A DNA stretch of 64,000 nucleotides, from contig NZ_CP043661.1 of NCBI RefSeq assembly GCF_014217565.1, forward strand, positions 5,766,001 through 5,830,000, in the 5' to 3' direction. This stretch comes from Kribbella qitaiheensis (lineage in GTDB: Bacteria > Actinomycetota > Actinomycetes > Propionibacteriales > Kribbellaceae). Position numbers and translations under genes: made by a program. Below are positions 1-9,768 of the stretch, in pieces. The notes under the pieces are model-generated. The model was not told the DNA's origin, made no database searches, and was given only the letters and a program-made list of their open reading frames with translations. The first letter of the stretch is position 1; every line of letters begins with the position of its first letter.

Positions 1-781
1 ATCGAGGAGCGGATGACGCTCACCATGCGATCGTCACGCCCGCTGGAGATCCCGACCGGTATAGACGCATTGCTGCGATACGGACACGGCCCTGCGCTCC
101 CACCGCCCTCAGTACGGCCGGAAACCGTCGAGGGAGACGGGTGGGGTGTGGCGCTGGACGTGACCGCCCTGAACGACGTGGTGGTGGAGAAGCTGGCCCG
201 TGACCACCAGGTGAGCGTGGGCGTCTACCTCGCCGGGCGTCTGTTGGCGTCGTACTCGGCGGACGCTTTGATCGTGGCGACGCCGACCGGCAGTACGGCG
301 TACAGCTTCGCGGCAGGCGGGCCCGGTGCTCTCGCCGAGCTTGGAGGCGGTCGTTTTCACCCCCGTTGCGCCTCACATGACGTTCAACCGGTCTGTCGTG
401 GCGGCACCGGATGAGCCGCTGGGGCTGCGGGTGCTGCCGCATTCCGGGCAGGCGGCGGTCAGCATCGACGGCCAGCTGCGCGGGATTCTGGACCCGGGTG
501 ACTGGATCGGGGTCTACGGCTCAGTACGGCGGCTGCGGCTGGTCCGGCTCCGTCCCACCGACTTCTACGGGCGGCTGCGCGACCGCTTCCGCCTGACCGA
601 CGCCCCGGCGACCGGTATCGACGGCGAGTCCGAACGCTTCTGGGTCCCGGAAGGTCCCGTACCCGCCGACCTCGGTCACCTCCGCATCCCGCAGCCCGCC
701 ACCGAAGCCGACACCGCCGCCCGTTCGGCCCCCTGCCCGGTCAGCTCCGGCCCCAGTACGCATACGCCGCCGGCCGGGTAA
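1..781 (+). CDS. NAD kinase, 5' end outside window, frameshifted as given
   Basis: Phosphorylates NAD to NADP. The gene enters from the left edge already open in frame 1. The stretch NDVVVEKL, the substrate loop DALIVATPTGSTAYSFAAGG and the later VFTPVAPH and SIDGQ segments are the usual order of the NAD kinase C-terminal half. After the AGG of the GSTAYS loop the frame changes: the run CCC at 322-324 has one base too many, and removing one C gives AGGPVLSPSLEAVVFTP, which is exactly what the family requires. The second frame continues to a stop at 779-781. There is a long, weakly conserved C-terminal tail after the kinase fold. The frameshift lies in a GGCC site like six others in this window, so an error in the sequence is more likely than a dead gene. 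Family call is firm; intactness is uncertain. Confidence 0.85.
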
Positions 782-896
782 CCGCTGCCCAACAGCCTCA
801 GCCCGTACTTCGGGCGCGGGCTCGGCGTTGATACCAGCTCAACACTGGTCGGTTCCGGCGATCGGTGACTGGGTTCGCCCGGTAAGGTTCGTCCTC

Positions 897-1994
897 ATGC
901 GAAACGTGGTGATTCTGGCCGGCGGTTCGGGGACGCGGCTGTGGCCGTTGTCCCGGGCCGACAAGCCCAAGCAGGTGCTGCCGCTGGCGGCGGGGAACTC
1001 GCTGCTGCGGGTGGCGTACAACCGGCTGCAAGGGCTGGTCGACCCGGCGAACGTCTACGTCTGCACGGTGGCTGCCCACACGGACCTGGTCCGCGAGGAG
1101 TTGCCCGAGCTCGGTGAGCACAACATCATCGGCGAACCGGTCGGCCGGGACACGGCGAACGCGGTCGGCCTGGCCTCGGCCGTCGTGGCCCGCAACGATC
1201 CCGACGCGGTGCTGGCGATCGTCGGGTCGGACCACTTGATCACGCCCGAGGCGGAGTTCCGGGCCGCGATCGAGAGCGGGTTCGAGCTGGTCGAGCAGCG
1301 GCCGCGGTCGCTGGTCACCTTCGGGATCGAGCCGACCCATCCGCATACCGGCCTCGGGTACGTCGAACGTGGTGACGCCATCGACGGCACTTCGGCGTAC
1401 GTCGTGGACCGGTTCCGGGAGAAGCCGGATCGCGCGACGGCCGAGGAGTACCTGGCGACCGGGCGGTTCTGGTGGAACTCCGGCATGTTCGTCTGGCGCG
1501 CCGAGACCGTGCTGAGCGTGCTCGACGCGCTGCTGCCGGAGTCGGCCGCGCAGTTGCGTCAGGTCGCGGCGGTCTGGGACACCCCTGTGCGCGATGCCGA
1601 GCTGGGCGCGATCTACCCGGGGCTGCGCAAGATCAGCGTCGACTTCGCCGTGATGGAGCCGGCCTCGCAGGGCAAGGTCGACGCGGACGTCGTCGTCATC
1701 CCGATGCCGGTGCACTGGCTGGACGTCGGCTCCTGGGCCGCGCTGGCCGGCACCTACGAGGTCGATGCCGAGGGCAACCGTCACGACGGCACCGCAGTCA
1801 GCTGCCTGCTCGACTCCCACGACAACGTGATCGTCACCGACGACCCCGACCACCTGATCGCGGCAGTCGGCCTGACCGGCCACATCATCGTCCACACCCA
1901 CGACGTAACCCTGGTCTGCCCACTGGCCGACGGCGAACGAGTCAAAGACCTGGTAGCCCAGGTCCAGTCCGACCACGCCACCCGCTACATCTAA
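897..1994 (+). CDS. manC: Mannose-1-phosphate guanylyltransferase
   Basis: Makes GDP-mannose from mannose-1-phosphate and GTP, the last step of the mannose activation route whose other genes (manB, manA) lie at 24-28 kb. The protein starts MRNVVILAGGSGTRLWPLSR, the nucleotidyltransferase signature (GGSGTRLWPLSR followed by KPKQ), and also has the GRDTANAVGLA, GSDHLI and FWWNSGMFVW segments of this family. It is about 365 aa and has only the nucleotidyltransferase domain, not the fused isomerase seen in some ManC/AlgA proteins. An upstream in-frame ATG at 828 would add 23 residues ahead of the family start; I chose 897 because the conserved N-terminus begins there. No clear Shine-Dalgarno sequence is seen. 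The homologue in the mycobacterial block is Rv3264c. Confidence 0.93.
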   Translation: MRNVVILAGGSGTRLWPLSRADKPKQVLPLAAGNSLLRVAYNRLQGLVDPANVYVCTVAAHTDLVREELPELGEHNIIGEPVGRDTANAVGLASAVVARNDPDAVLAIVGSDHLITPEAEFRAAIESGFELVEQRPRSLVTFGIEPTHPHTGLGYVERGDAIDGTSAYVVDRFREKPDRATAEEYLATGRFWWNSGMFVWRAETVLSVLDALLPESAAQLRQVAAVWDTPVRDAELGAIYPGLRKISVDFAVMEPASQGKVDADVVVIPMPVHWLDVGSWAALAGTYEVDAEGNRHDGTAVSCLLDSHDNVIVTDDPDHLIAAVGLTGHIIVHTHDVTLVCPLADGERVKDLVAQVQSDHATRYI

Positions 1995-2196
1995 CCCGTA
2001 CTCCGACCGAGGTCCGCGCGCGGCAGGCCTCCGTCCCACTCGGGGTTGCGAGGAGAGTACGGGCCGTTTCTGCAACTTGATGCAATTCGGGTAACGGCAC
2101 GGCGCGAGGGCGCGATGTCATCCATGCTGGCCGCCCGGCGATTGTCCCAGTCGACGTGGTTGTCCTCCTTGGCCGGCGTGAGGCTGGTGTTGTCCC

Positions 2197-5100
2197 GTGT
2201 ACAACTTGGACCGTAAGCGGTCTGTCCGTGGGCAGTGGTTCCCACGGCTCGTGGCCGTTGCCGTAACGTTCGCGCTCCTGGTTGCTGGTCTCGAGGCCAG
2301 ACAACCGGCCGAGGCTGCTCCCTCAGCAGACCCGCCACCGCCCGCTGCAAAGGTTGCCTCGCGGCCGGATCTGGTATCGGCAATGGTGTCTGCGCGGTCG
2401 CAGGGCTCCAAGGTCGAGGTCGAAGCGATGCGGTCCGACACCGCGACGACCTGGGCGAATCCGGACGGCACTCTGACGACCGACGCGCACATGGCGCCGG
2501 TGCGGTACAAGAACGCGGCCGGGCAATGGCAATCGATCAATCTGGACCTCGCAAAGACCGCGGATGGCACCGTCGCGCCCAAGGGCCACAAGTTCGGAGT
2601 CAGGCTGGGCAAGCGCTCTGCTGCTGGTGGGGTGTTTGCGTCGGCGACTGCGGGAACGGGCCGGTCGGTGGAGTGGTTGGCGGCGTGGAAGTTGCCGGAG
2701 CCGACCATTGCTGGAACGAAGGCGACGTACGGCGAGGTGCAGCCGGGTGTGGATCTGACCCTGGATGCACGAAGGTCCGGTTTCGAGACCGATTTCGTGG
2801 TGAAGTCGCGCCCGGCCGCGGCGCCGGTGTGGCGGTTCCCGTTGCGTACGAAGGGCCTCACCGCGCGTATCGGTCACAGTGGCGTGATCGAGTTCGTCGA
2901 TGCGAAGAACGTCGTACAGGGCCGGATTCCGGTGGCGTACATGTGGGATGCCGTGACGGATCCGGCGACCGGGGACCCGGTGAACAAGACTTTGGTGAAC
3001 GTGTCCGTCGAGCAGGTGTCGCCGGGTAAGGCGACACTGGTGGTCGCGCCGGACAAGACGTGGTTCATGGACCCCAAGCGTGCGTTCCCGATCACAGTTG
3101 ACCCGACGTATGTGGCCGCAACGGCGGCACCGTCTTTCGACACCTTCGTCCAGACCAGCGTTGACACCGACCTGTCCGCGTGGACCGAGTTGCGGGTCGG
3201 GAAGAACGGGACGCATCAGGAGCGAACGTTCTTCAACTTCGGGTCGGGTCCGTTCCAAGGCAAGGACATCGTGTCGGCGACGCTGTCGCTGTATCAGGAC
3301 GGTGCGACCACCTGTACTCCGACGGCGGTGAACCTGTATGCGTCGTCGCCGGCGTCGACTGCGACGACCTGGGCCAACCAGCCGACGATCTCGCCGACGT
3401 TGTCGGGGACGGCGAGCCTCGCCAAGGGGTTCTCGAGTGCGTGTGCGGCGGGCCGGGTCGGGATCCCGATGACGAGTCTGGCGCGTTCCTGGTCGACGAC
3501 TCCGGCGGGGACGGTCGGTGTTGCGTTGAAGGCGGCGAGTGAGTCGGATGCGGCGTACTGGAAGCGGTTCAGGTCGACCGAGTCGGCCACGGATCCGTTT
3601 GTGTCGTTCACGTGGAACCGGCCGCCGAACGCGCCGGCGACCGTCGAGCCGAGCGAAGCGGTCGCCTACGCCGCGCCCGGTGAAACCACCTCGTGGCTGT
3701 ACTCGGCGTCGCTGCGCCCGTGGGTGCGGACCAAGGCGACCGACCCGGACGGGAACACGGTCAAGTACATCTTCGAGTTCTACACCGGCTCGGGCCCGAC
3801 GCTGAGTGTGAAGGGAACCTGTACGTCGTCCGTCTACGCCTCGGGTACGACGGCCGGCTGCCGTCCGGCGGCCGACCTGCCGGACAACACGTTGCTGTAC
3901 ATCCGGGCGAAGGCGAACGACGGCCGGATCGACGGTCCGTGGGTCGGGTACAACCAGCGGCTGCGGATCGGTGCGCAGATTCCTGCGCAACCTGAGGTCA
4001 CCTGTCCGGCGCCGTACGGGAACGGGACGTGGCAGGACACGGCGCCGACGGCGGATGTGAAATGCACGATCTCTGCGACCGGTACGGGGTACAACGCCCC
4101 GGGATATCTGCGGGTGATCATCGACGGGAAGCGTCCGGCGGCGGAGCCGGGCGGGGTTGAGGGCCAGATCAAGCTCAAGCCCTCGAGCGATCCGGCGGTG
4201 GCGAAATGGGACGTGACGTTCCCGCGGAACAAGGCTGGTCTGCACACGATCGTGACCCAGGCCGAGACCCCGGCCGGCAGGCTTTCGCCGAACAAGACCT
4301 ACACCTTCGGCTGGGGCGGCACGGCGCTTACCTCGCCGCCTGCGAACCCGCGGATCACGACTGCCGACAACATCCGGATCACCGCCGCCGGTCCGCCCAG
4401 GGGCACCGCGTCGAGCGTGACCGCGCGGGTGAAGTGGCGGGTGGCGGGGTACGGCGGTTCCGACGACCTGGTCGGCTGGAACGAGGACTCCACCGAGCTT
4501 CCGGTCAGTGACAACGGTGCTGGTGGTGTCGCGGTCAACACGTTGTGGGACACCATGAAGGCCGTTTCGGACGCGAACCTGGACTTCGACCCCGATACCG
4601 CGGCGATCGAGCCGACCCCGTTGAATCCGCGAGTTCCGGTCAAGCTCGATGTCCAGGTCTGCTTCAAGTACGGCTCGATCGAGCAGTGCACCTGGTCGCA
4701 GACGCCGGACACGACAGTGCAGCGGTTGCCCCATGCTTTCGGCGACGGTTTCCCGACCTCCGGGGCCGGGCCTGGTCAGGTGGCGTTGTGGACGGGTGAG
4801 TTCAACCTTTCCGCGACCGACATCTCTGTCCCGGGGTACACCGCCGACTTGTCGATCTCGCGGTCGTTGATGACGTACGAGTCGCCGAACGACCAGATCA
4901 CTGGCGCGTTCGGTCCGGGCTGGACCGCGCAGTTCGACGGTGCGGACGCGGGTGCGGCGGGTATGCAGGTGGTCGACTCGTCCCGGCTGGACGGCACGCT
5001 GGTGCTGGTCGATGGTGACGGGACGACGCTCAGCTACCAGCCCCCGTCCGGGAAGCGCCGTACGACGGCGGCTTTCGAGCAGGGTGCCTGGGTGCCGGTG

Positions 5101-8100
5101 GATGACGACACGAAGACTGACGGGTCGAAGCTGAAGGTGACCGGCAGCGGTACGAGCACGGTGTTGTCGTACGTCGAGGACGACGGTACCTTCACGACCT
5201 GGTTGCCTGCGGAGGCGCCAACGGCTACGGGTACGACGCTGTTCCGTGCGACCGGCGTGGCTGAACCTGGGGTTGCGTCCAAGACGACGTACTCCTATGA
5301 CGGCAACGGCCGCGTCGTACGCATCCTTGCCCCGGCCGCGCCGGGGGTGACGTGTGGCGCTTACAACGCGCCATCTCCCTTGACCGGTATGAACCCCGGC
5401 TGCCGCGCACTGCGGTTCGTCTACACCACCATCGGGGGCAGCCGGGTCCGGTTGAGCGAGGGTTGGCTCGACATCTACAACCCGGACAAGGCCGGCGGCG
5501 CCGGCGTGGACTCGATCAAGGTCGTGGCGTACACCTACGACAGCAACGCGGATCTGATCAAGGTCACCGATCCCCGTTCGGGTCTGTCGACGGAGTACAC
5601 CTACAACGCTGCCGGTGATCTCGCAACCCTCAAGCCGGCCGGTCAGGTCCCGTTCCACTTGAACTACGTGACCGTCGGCGATCGCCAGAAGCTCGACAGC
5701 GTGACCCGCGACCGTCCGGCCGGTGATCCGGCCGGTGGCACCGCAACACTCGGCAAGTACGTGTACGACGTACCGCTGTCAGGCGACGGTCTCCCGGACC
5801 TCACTGCGGCCTCCGTGGGCCGCTGGAACCAGAAGTCCGCACCGACCAACGGCTTCGCGGTCTTCGGCCCCGATCATCCGATCTCAGGTCTGCCGACGGC
5901 CGCCGACTGGCAGTACGCCGACCTGCAATACGCCGACGCGGCCGGCTACACGGTCAACACCGCGAAGTACGGTGCGGGGCAATGGCAGTACGCGGCGACC
6001 GACTACGACGAGCAAGGCAGCGCGATCCGCGAGCTCGACGAACGCGCCCTGCGTGCCGTCATCGACACCGCTGCGTCCGCCGACCAGTTGGCGACCATCA
6101 CGGTCTACAACTCCGACATCATGAACGCCGCGGAGGACGCAGTACTGACCCCGGCCGGCACCCTGGCCACTGACACCTATGGCCCGGCTCGCTATGCCAC
6201 GCTGAAGAACGGAACCGTCACCTGGGTTCGGCCGCACACTCACGCGGCGTACGACCAGGGAGCGCCGAACGGCGGCATCAACCCAGACACGTTGCTGCCT
6301 TACCGCCTGACCACATCGGAAACGTCGTACGCGCACGACCCAGGCACCGGCACCGACCTCGAGATCACTGGCCGGTCCTTGACCGACTACTCCGCCGCAG
6401 CGCAGGGCGACGCCGACGGCTGGGCGCTTGGCCTGGCAGGCAAGACGGTCACCGATGTCGACCTCGACGGCATCAACAGTGCCGGCGACATCGTGAAATT
6501 CACTCGCTACGACGCCGAAGGCAAGGCGATCGAATCCCGGCAGCCCGCGTCCAACGGCGCCGACGCCGGTACCACCAAAACCGTCTACTACACCACCGCT
6601 GCCAACAGCCAGTCACCGAGCTGCGGCGGCAAGCCGCAATGGGCCGGCTTGGAATGCAAGTCCTACCCGGCCGCCCAACCCACCACCGCCTCCGGCGGTA
6701 CCACTCCGACGTTGCCGGCTGCCACCACGGTCGACTTCACCTACCTGCTCGCCCCGAAGACCGTCGTCGAATCCTCGGGCCCGGTCAGCCGCACGACTGC
6801 TATCACGTACTTGCCGGACGGGCGGATGAAGGGCAGCACGACCACCACTACAGGGCTGGCCAACTCTGTCCCAGCAACCAACAAGGACACGACGTATGAC
6901 CCGGTAACAGGTCTGGCGACCGTCGCCACTGCGCTGAATGCCAACGGAACGACGGCTGGCTCAGCCACGACGGGCTACGACGGCTGGGGCCGTCCGGTCA
7001 CCTACAAACTCAGCGGTGAGTCGGAGACCACCACGACCTACAACGCGGCCGGCGATGCCGCTCAGGTCGTCGACGGGAACGGAACGACCACCTACACCTA
7101 TGGCGGAGTCGATGCGACCGGCGCAGTCGAGACCCGTCGACTGGTCACCAAGCTCGACGTCGCGACCGCAGGAAATACCTGGACCTCCACCGGCGCCTAC
7201 GACCTGGATGGCGCGCTGACCGTGCAGAAACTGCCCGGTGGCGTCTCCGAGTACAACGACATCGACAGCTCCGGTCAGTCCACCGGCCTGCGGTACACCG
7301 GCCAGGTCACCACCATCGACCCCGACGGCTCTACCACTGTCGACCCCGACGGCCCCTGGCTGTCCTGGTCACTCGAAAACGACATCACCGGCCGCGTGAC
7401 GCATGTCTGGACTCCCGACGGCAACGCCTTTACCGGCAGCTCCGGGGGAGGCACCCCCTACGACCGCCGCTACACCTACGACAACGCTGGCCGTCTCACC
7501 CAGGTCAACGACCGTTCGGCTGCCACCTCCGGTGTCGACGTCACCGACCCAGCACAGACACCCGCGTGTGTCACCCGCACCTACGGCTTCGACGCAAACG
7601 ACAACCGCCAATCGAAGGCAACCGCCCTCCCGGCTGCCGACGGCTCCTGCACCACAGTCGGGGCAACCGTCGTTACTCGAGCCTTCGACACCGCAGATCG
7701 GCCCGTCACAGGCGCCAACGGAACCGGCACCTACGCCTATGACGCGTTGGGCCGCACCACCAACCTCCCGGCCGCAGACGCACCGCGGCCGGCGAGCGGT
7801 GACATCGCCCTCGCCTACTTCGACAACGACCTCGCCAGGTCGATCACCCAAGGGGGCACAACAACCAGTTACACCCTGGATGCACTCGATCGCCGAGCCA
7901 CGGAAGCAACGACGACTGCCGGCACGACGACGGTTCTCAGCAGGCACTACACGAATACTTCCGACAATCCGACCTGGGTAACGCAAGGGGCGATCGCCAA
8001 CCGATACGTCGATGTCGTCGGCGGAGACCTCGGCTTGATCGTCGATCAGGCAGGCGGCGGTCAGCTGACTTTGAACGACCCGCACGGGGACTCGGTGACA

Positions 8101-8877
8101 ACAGTCGAGTGGGATGCCCCCACCCAATCAGCGGGTGGTATCAAAGGCTGGAGCAATTACGATGAATACGGCGTCGTCTCTGCCGGGAACAACATATCGA
8201 CAGGGCTGGTAAATTACGGGTGGCTCGGCGCGCAGGAGCGGGCGACCTCAGGTGCCGGCCTGGTCCTGATGGGCTCGCGCGTTTACAACGCTGCGACCGC
8301 ACTGTTCACGTCGACCGATCCAGTTCCCGGTGGCAACAGCAATGACTACACGTATCCCACGGATCCGGTTAATCAATACGACCTCGACGGTCACTGCATA
8401 TGCCTGGTCTTCCTCATCGTTGTCGGCGGGTTCGTCGTCTACAGTGAAGTCCGCGGGAACAACAAAGCCACCCGCGCCGCCAAGAACGGCCGCGGCAAGA
8501 CCTCGGGGGCGAGCTACTCCGGCCCCGGGCATCGAGATACCAAGCATCTCGACTACATTGCGGATCGTGTTGAGAAGGTTCACCGAAATAGCAAGAAATA
8601 TAAGGGACGATCCATCGGATACACCATCTACTACCGGTACAAGAACAGGTGGCAGGTCTGGAAGTATGGTGTCTCATCCGCAGTGAACTACATGGCAAGG
8701 CCGAGAGGTCAGCTCAAGACCTGTAGGAGGATGATGAAGGCGGCACGGTGCGAGATCAGACGAGTTCTGTTCTTCGGTAGCAGAGCAAGGGCGCTGAATT
8801 GGGAGCATGGCATGGTGCAGGCCTATAAGGCCCGATACGGTGTATACCCGCCAGGTCAGTGGACGAGTGGCCGATGA
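2197..8877 (+). CDS. Secreted RHS/YD-repeat polymorphic toxin with GIY-YIG-like C-terminal tip
   Basis: A 2226-aa protein. Residues 1 to about 41 form a signal peptide (basic start, hydrophobic core, AEA cleavage region). Around 300-460 lies a DNRLRE-type domain. YD repeats of the form YTYDNAGRL follow, and the RHS core ends with GLVLMGSRVYNAATALF and DPVNQYDLDG (2056-2065), the usual boundary of RHS shells. Next comes a hydrophobic segment (about 2068-2084) and a variable basic tip (2085-2226). The tip has IGYTIYYRY and KYGVSS (about 2140-2161), Arg in RPRGQL (2168) and Glu2203 in NWEHGMVQAY, in the order of a GIY-YIG/URI nuclease, so it is probably a DNase toxin (inference). Starts at GTG; the stop overlaps the next gene by 4 bp. 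The tip is clearly lower in GC than the shell, as expected of exchanged toxin modules. Confidence 0.88.
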   Translation: MYNLDRKRSVRGQWFPRLVAVAVTFALLVAGLEARQPAEAAPSADPPPPAAKVASRPDLVSAMVSARSQGSKVEVEAMRSDTATTWANPDGTLTTDAHMAPVRYKNAAGQWQSINLDLAKTADGTVAPKGHKFGVRLGKRSAAGGVFASATAGTGRSVEWLAAWKLPEPTIAGTKATYGEVQPGVDLTLDARRSGFETDFVVKSRPAAAPVWRFPLRTKGLTARIGHSGVIEFVDAKNVVQGRIPVAYMWDAVTDPATGDPVNKTLVNVSVEQVSPGKATLVVAPDKTWFMDPKRAFPITVDPTYVAATAAPSFDTFVQTSVDTDLSAWTELRVGKNGTHQERTFFNFGSGPFQGKDIVSATLSLYQDGATTCTPTAVNLYASSPASTATTWANQPTISPTLSGTASLAKGFSSACAAGRVGIPMTSLARSWSTTPAGTVGVALKAASESDAAYWKRFRSTESATDPFVSFTWNRPPNAPATVEPSEAVAYAAPGETTSWLYSASLRPWVRTKATDPDGNTVKYIFEFYTGSGPTLSVKGTCTSSVYASGTTAGCRPAADLPDNTLLYIRAKANDGRIDGPWVGYNQRLRIGAQIPAQPEVTCPAPYGNGTWQDTAPTADVKCTISATGTGYNAPGYLRVIIDGKRPAAEPGGVEGQIKLKPSSDPAVAKWDVTFPRNKAGLHTIVTQAETPAGRLSPNKTYTFGWGGTALTSPPANPRITTADNIRITAAGPPRGTASSVTARVKWRVAGYGGSDDLVGWNEDSTELPVSDNGAGGVAVNTLWDTMKAVSDANLDFDPDTAAIEPTPLNPRVPVKLDVQVCFKYGSIEQCTWSQTPDTTVQRLPHAFGDGFPTSGAGPGQVALWTGEFNLSATDISVPGYTADLSISRSLMTYESPNDQITGAFGPGWTAQFDGADAGAAGMQVVDSSRLDGTLVLVDGDGTTLSYQPPSGKRRTTAAFEQGAWVPVDDDTKTDGSKLKVTGSGTSTVLSYVEDDGTFTTWLPAEAPTATGTTLFRATGVAEPGVASKTTYSYDGNGRVVRILAPAAPGVTCGAYNAPSPLTGMNPGCRALRFVYTTIGGSRVRLSEGWLDIYNPDKAGGAGVDSIKVVAYTYDSNADLIKVTDPRSGLSTEYTYNAAGDLATLKPAGQVPFHLNYVTVGDRQKLDSVTRDRPAGDPAGGTATLGKYVYDVPLSGDGLPDLTAASVGRWNQKSAPTNGFAVFGPDHPISGLPTAADWQYADLQYADAAGYTVNTAKYGAGQWQYAATDYDEQGSAIRELDERALRAVIDTAASADQLATITVYNSDIMNAAEDAVLTPAGTLATDTYGPARYATLKNGTVTWVRPHTHAAYDQGAPNGGINPDTLLPYRLTTSETSYAHDPGTGTDLEITGRSLTDYSAAAQGDADGWALGLAGKTVTDVDLDGINSAGDIVKFTRYDAEGKAIESRQPASNGADAGTTKTVYYTTAANSQSPSCGGKPQWAGLECKSYPAAQPTTASGGTTPTLPAATTVDFTYLLAPKTVVESSGPVSRTTAITYLPDGRMKGSTTTTTGLANSVPATNKDTTYDPVTGLATVATALNANGTTAGSATTGYDGWGRPVTYKLSGESETTTTYNAAGDAAQVVDGNGTTTYTYGGVDATGAVETRRLVTKLDVATAGNTWTSTGAYDLDGALTVQKLPGGVSEYNDIDSSGQSTGLRYTGQVTTIDPDGSTTVDPDGPWLSWSLENDITGRVTHVWTPDGNAFTGSSGGGTPYDRRYTYDNAGRLTQVNDRSAATSGVDVTDPAQTPACVTRTYGFDANDNRQSKATALPAADGSCTTVGATVVTRAFDTADRPVTGANGTGTYAYDALGRTTNLPAADAPRPASGDIALAYFDNDLARSITQGGTTTSYTLDALDRRATEATTTAGTTTVLSRHYTNTSDNPTWVTQGAIANRYVDVVGGDLGLIVDQAGGGQLTLNDPHGDSVTTVEWDAPTQSAGGIKGWSNYDEYGVVSAGNNISTGLVNYGWLGAQERATSGAGLVLMGSRVYNAATALFTSTDPVPGGNSNDYTYPTDPVNQYDLDGHCICLVFLIVVGGFVVYSEVRGNNKATRAAKNGRGKTSGASYSGPGHRDTKHLDYIADRVEKVHRNSKKYKGRSIGYTIYYRYKNRWQVWKYGVSSAVNYMARPRGQLKTCRRMMKAARCEIRRVLFFGSRARALNWEHGMVQAYKARYGVYPPGQWTSGR

Positions 8878-9527
8878 CTATACGCTGGTTGCAGTTGGTC
8901 GGCGGCTCGCATCATGGGACGTCTGGCCCGGACTTTTCCGGCGTGGCGCAGCACCGCGTTATCGAGGCTTGCTCGGGTGTTGAGGCTGAGGTGCTCGCGG
9001 AGTTCGACGGCGCGCGCTGGCTGCTTCAGAACGGCTACGAGCGGATCTCGATCGATTTCGAGTTCCGGGCCGAGAAGAAGGGACGTCGGCGCCAGTCCGT
9101 CGCCGAGACCGGCCGGCTGCTCACCGTGGATTATTCGGTGGTATGGCCGGAGCTCGCGAATGCGACTGTCCCCGAGATCCGTGCCTACCTGCAACCGCTC
9201 GTGCTGGAAGCCCTTCAGTTGGCGGGCGAACGGAAGGGACTCGGCTCGCCGGTGCCCGTAGGCGTGAAAGGTGAGCTGCCTGCGGTTCCGTTGAAGCCTC
9301 TCGTCGAGGACCCGATGCCCCGCCTGGAGGAGGAGGCGGACTGCTTCGTCATCAGCCGCGAGCTGCCATCGGGTCTGAGTTTGTCGGAGACCGCTGATGT
9401 CATCGCAAGGTACGACGATGATCTGCAGCGACTCCTCACGAAACGGGCGCTCAGCCGCATCGTTGACACCGAGACATCAGACCGCGGCGTGCGATGGGTG
9501 ATCGAGGTGCCGAAGACGCGCCGCTGA
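8874..9527 (+). CDS. Candidate immunity protein for the RHS toxin
   Basis: A 217-aa cytoplasmic protein with no signal peptide or membrane segment, not recognised as any known family. The ATG at 8874 overlaps the toxin stop in an ATGA, so the two genes are translationally coupled; a GTG at 8859 would add five residues but leaves less sense. The N-terminal half is mixed alpha/beta in character with a run of basic residues (EKKGRRRQS); the second half is acidic (VEDPMPRLEEEAD). Position directly behind a toxin tip is the classic place for the cognate immunity gene, and the gene is followed by a strong hairpin that closes the unit. Function is inferred from position only. Confidence 0.6.
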   Translation: MTIRWLQLVGGSHHGTSGPDFSGVAQHRVIEACSGVEAEVLAEFDGARWLLQNGYERISIDFEFRAEKKGRRRQSVAETGRLLTVDYSVVWPELANATVPEIRAYLQPLVLEALQLAGERKGLGSPVPVGVKGELPAVPLKPLVEDPMPRLEEEADCFVISRELPSGLSLSETADVIARYDDDLQRLLTKRALSRIVDTETSDRGVRWVIEVPKTRR

Positions 9528-9540
9528 ACCGGTCCCGGAT

Positions 9541-9576
9541 CGATGCCACCTCGTCGCGAGTGACGAGGTGGCATCG
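9541..9576 (+). terminator. Perfect 15-bp hairpin after the toxin-immunity pair
   Basis: The arms CGATGCCACCTCGTC (9541-9555) and GACGAGGTGGCATCG (9562-9576) are perfectly complementary around a 6-base loop. It begins 13 bp after the immunity stop codon. No T-run follows, as is common for actinobacterial terminators, so it probably acts as an intrinsic stop or mRNA stabiliser. Confidence 0.75.
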
Positions 9577-9673
9577 GGCCACGAGCTGCGAAAGCGGCGC
9601 CCGCGGGTTCCACCTGGATCGCGGGCGAGGACACAGTCGCCCGGGTCCCCGTCCGAACATGCCAATCGCTAGG

Positions 9674-9768
9674 CCTGGTACGACCCGCCGCGCACTCAAC
9701 CTGCCTCGCGTTAGCGCAGGCCCTGGTACGACCCGCCGCGCACTCAACCCGCCAAGCGTTAGCGGAGG
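9674..9768. repeat. Two tandem copies of a 47-48 bp unit
   Basis: Copy one (9674-9721) and copy two (9722-9768) both begin CCTGGTACGACCCGCCGCGC and continue almost identically to a GCGTTAGCG segment. The second copy covers the last codons and stop of the minus-strand DUF3105 gene (stop at 9759-9761), so the repeat looks like a tandem duplication of that gene's 3' end and downstream flank. Confidence 0.8.

Noticed and set aside
2323..5658. 1111-codon open frame on the minus strand
   Set aside because: It lies exactly opposite the RHS gene; long antisense frames are common in GC-rich genes. The translation is Arg-rich with no domain, and no ribosome site supports it.
9674..9768. Possible CRISPR or satellite repeat
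   Set aside because: Only two adjacent copies, no spacers, and the unit overlaps the end of a coding gene.
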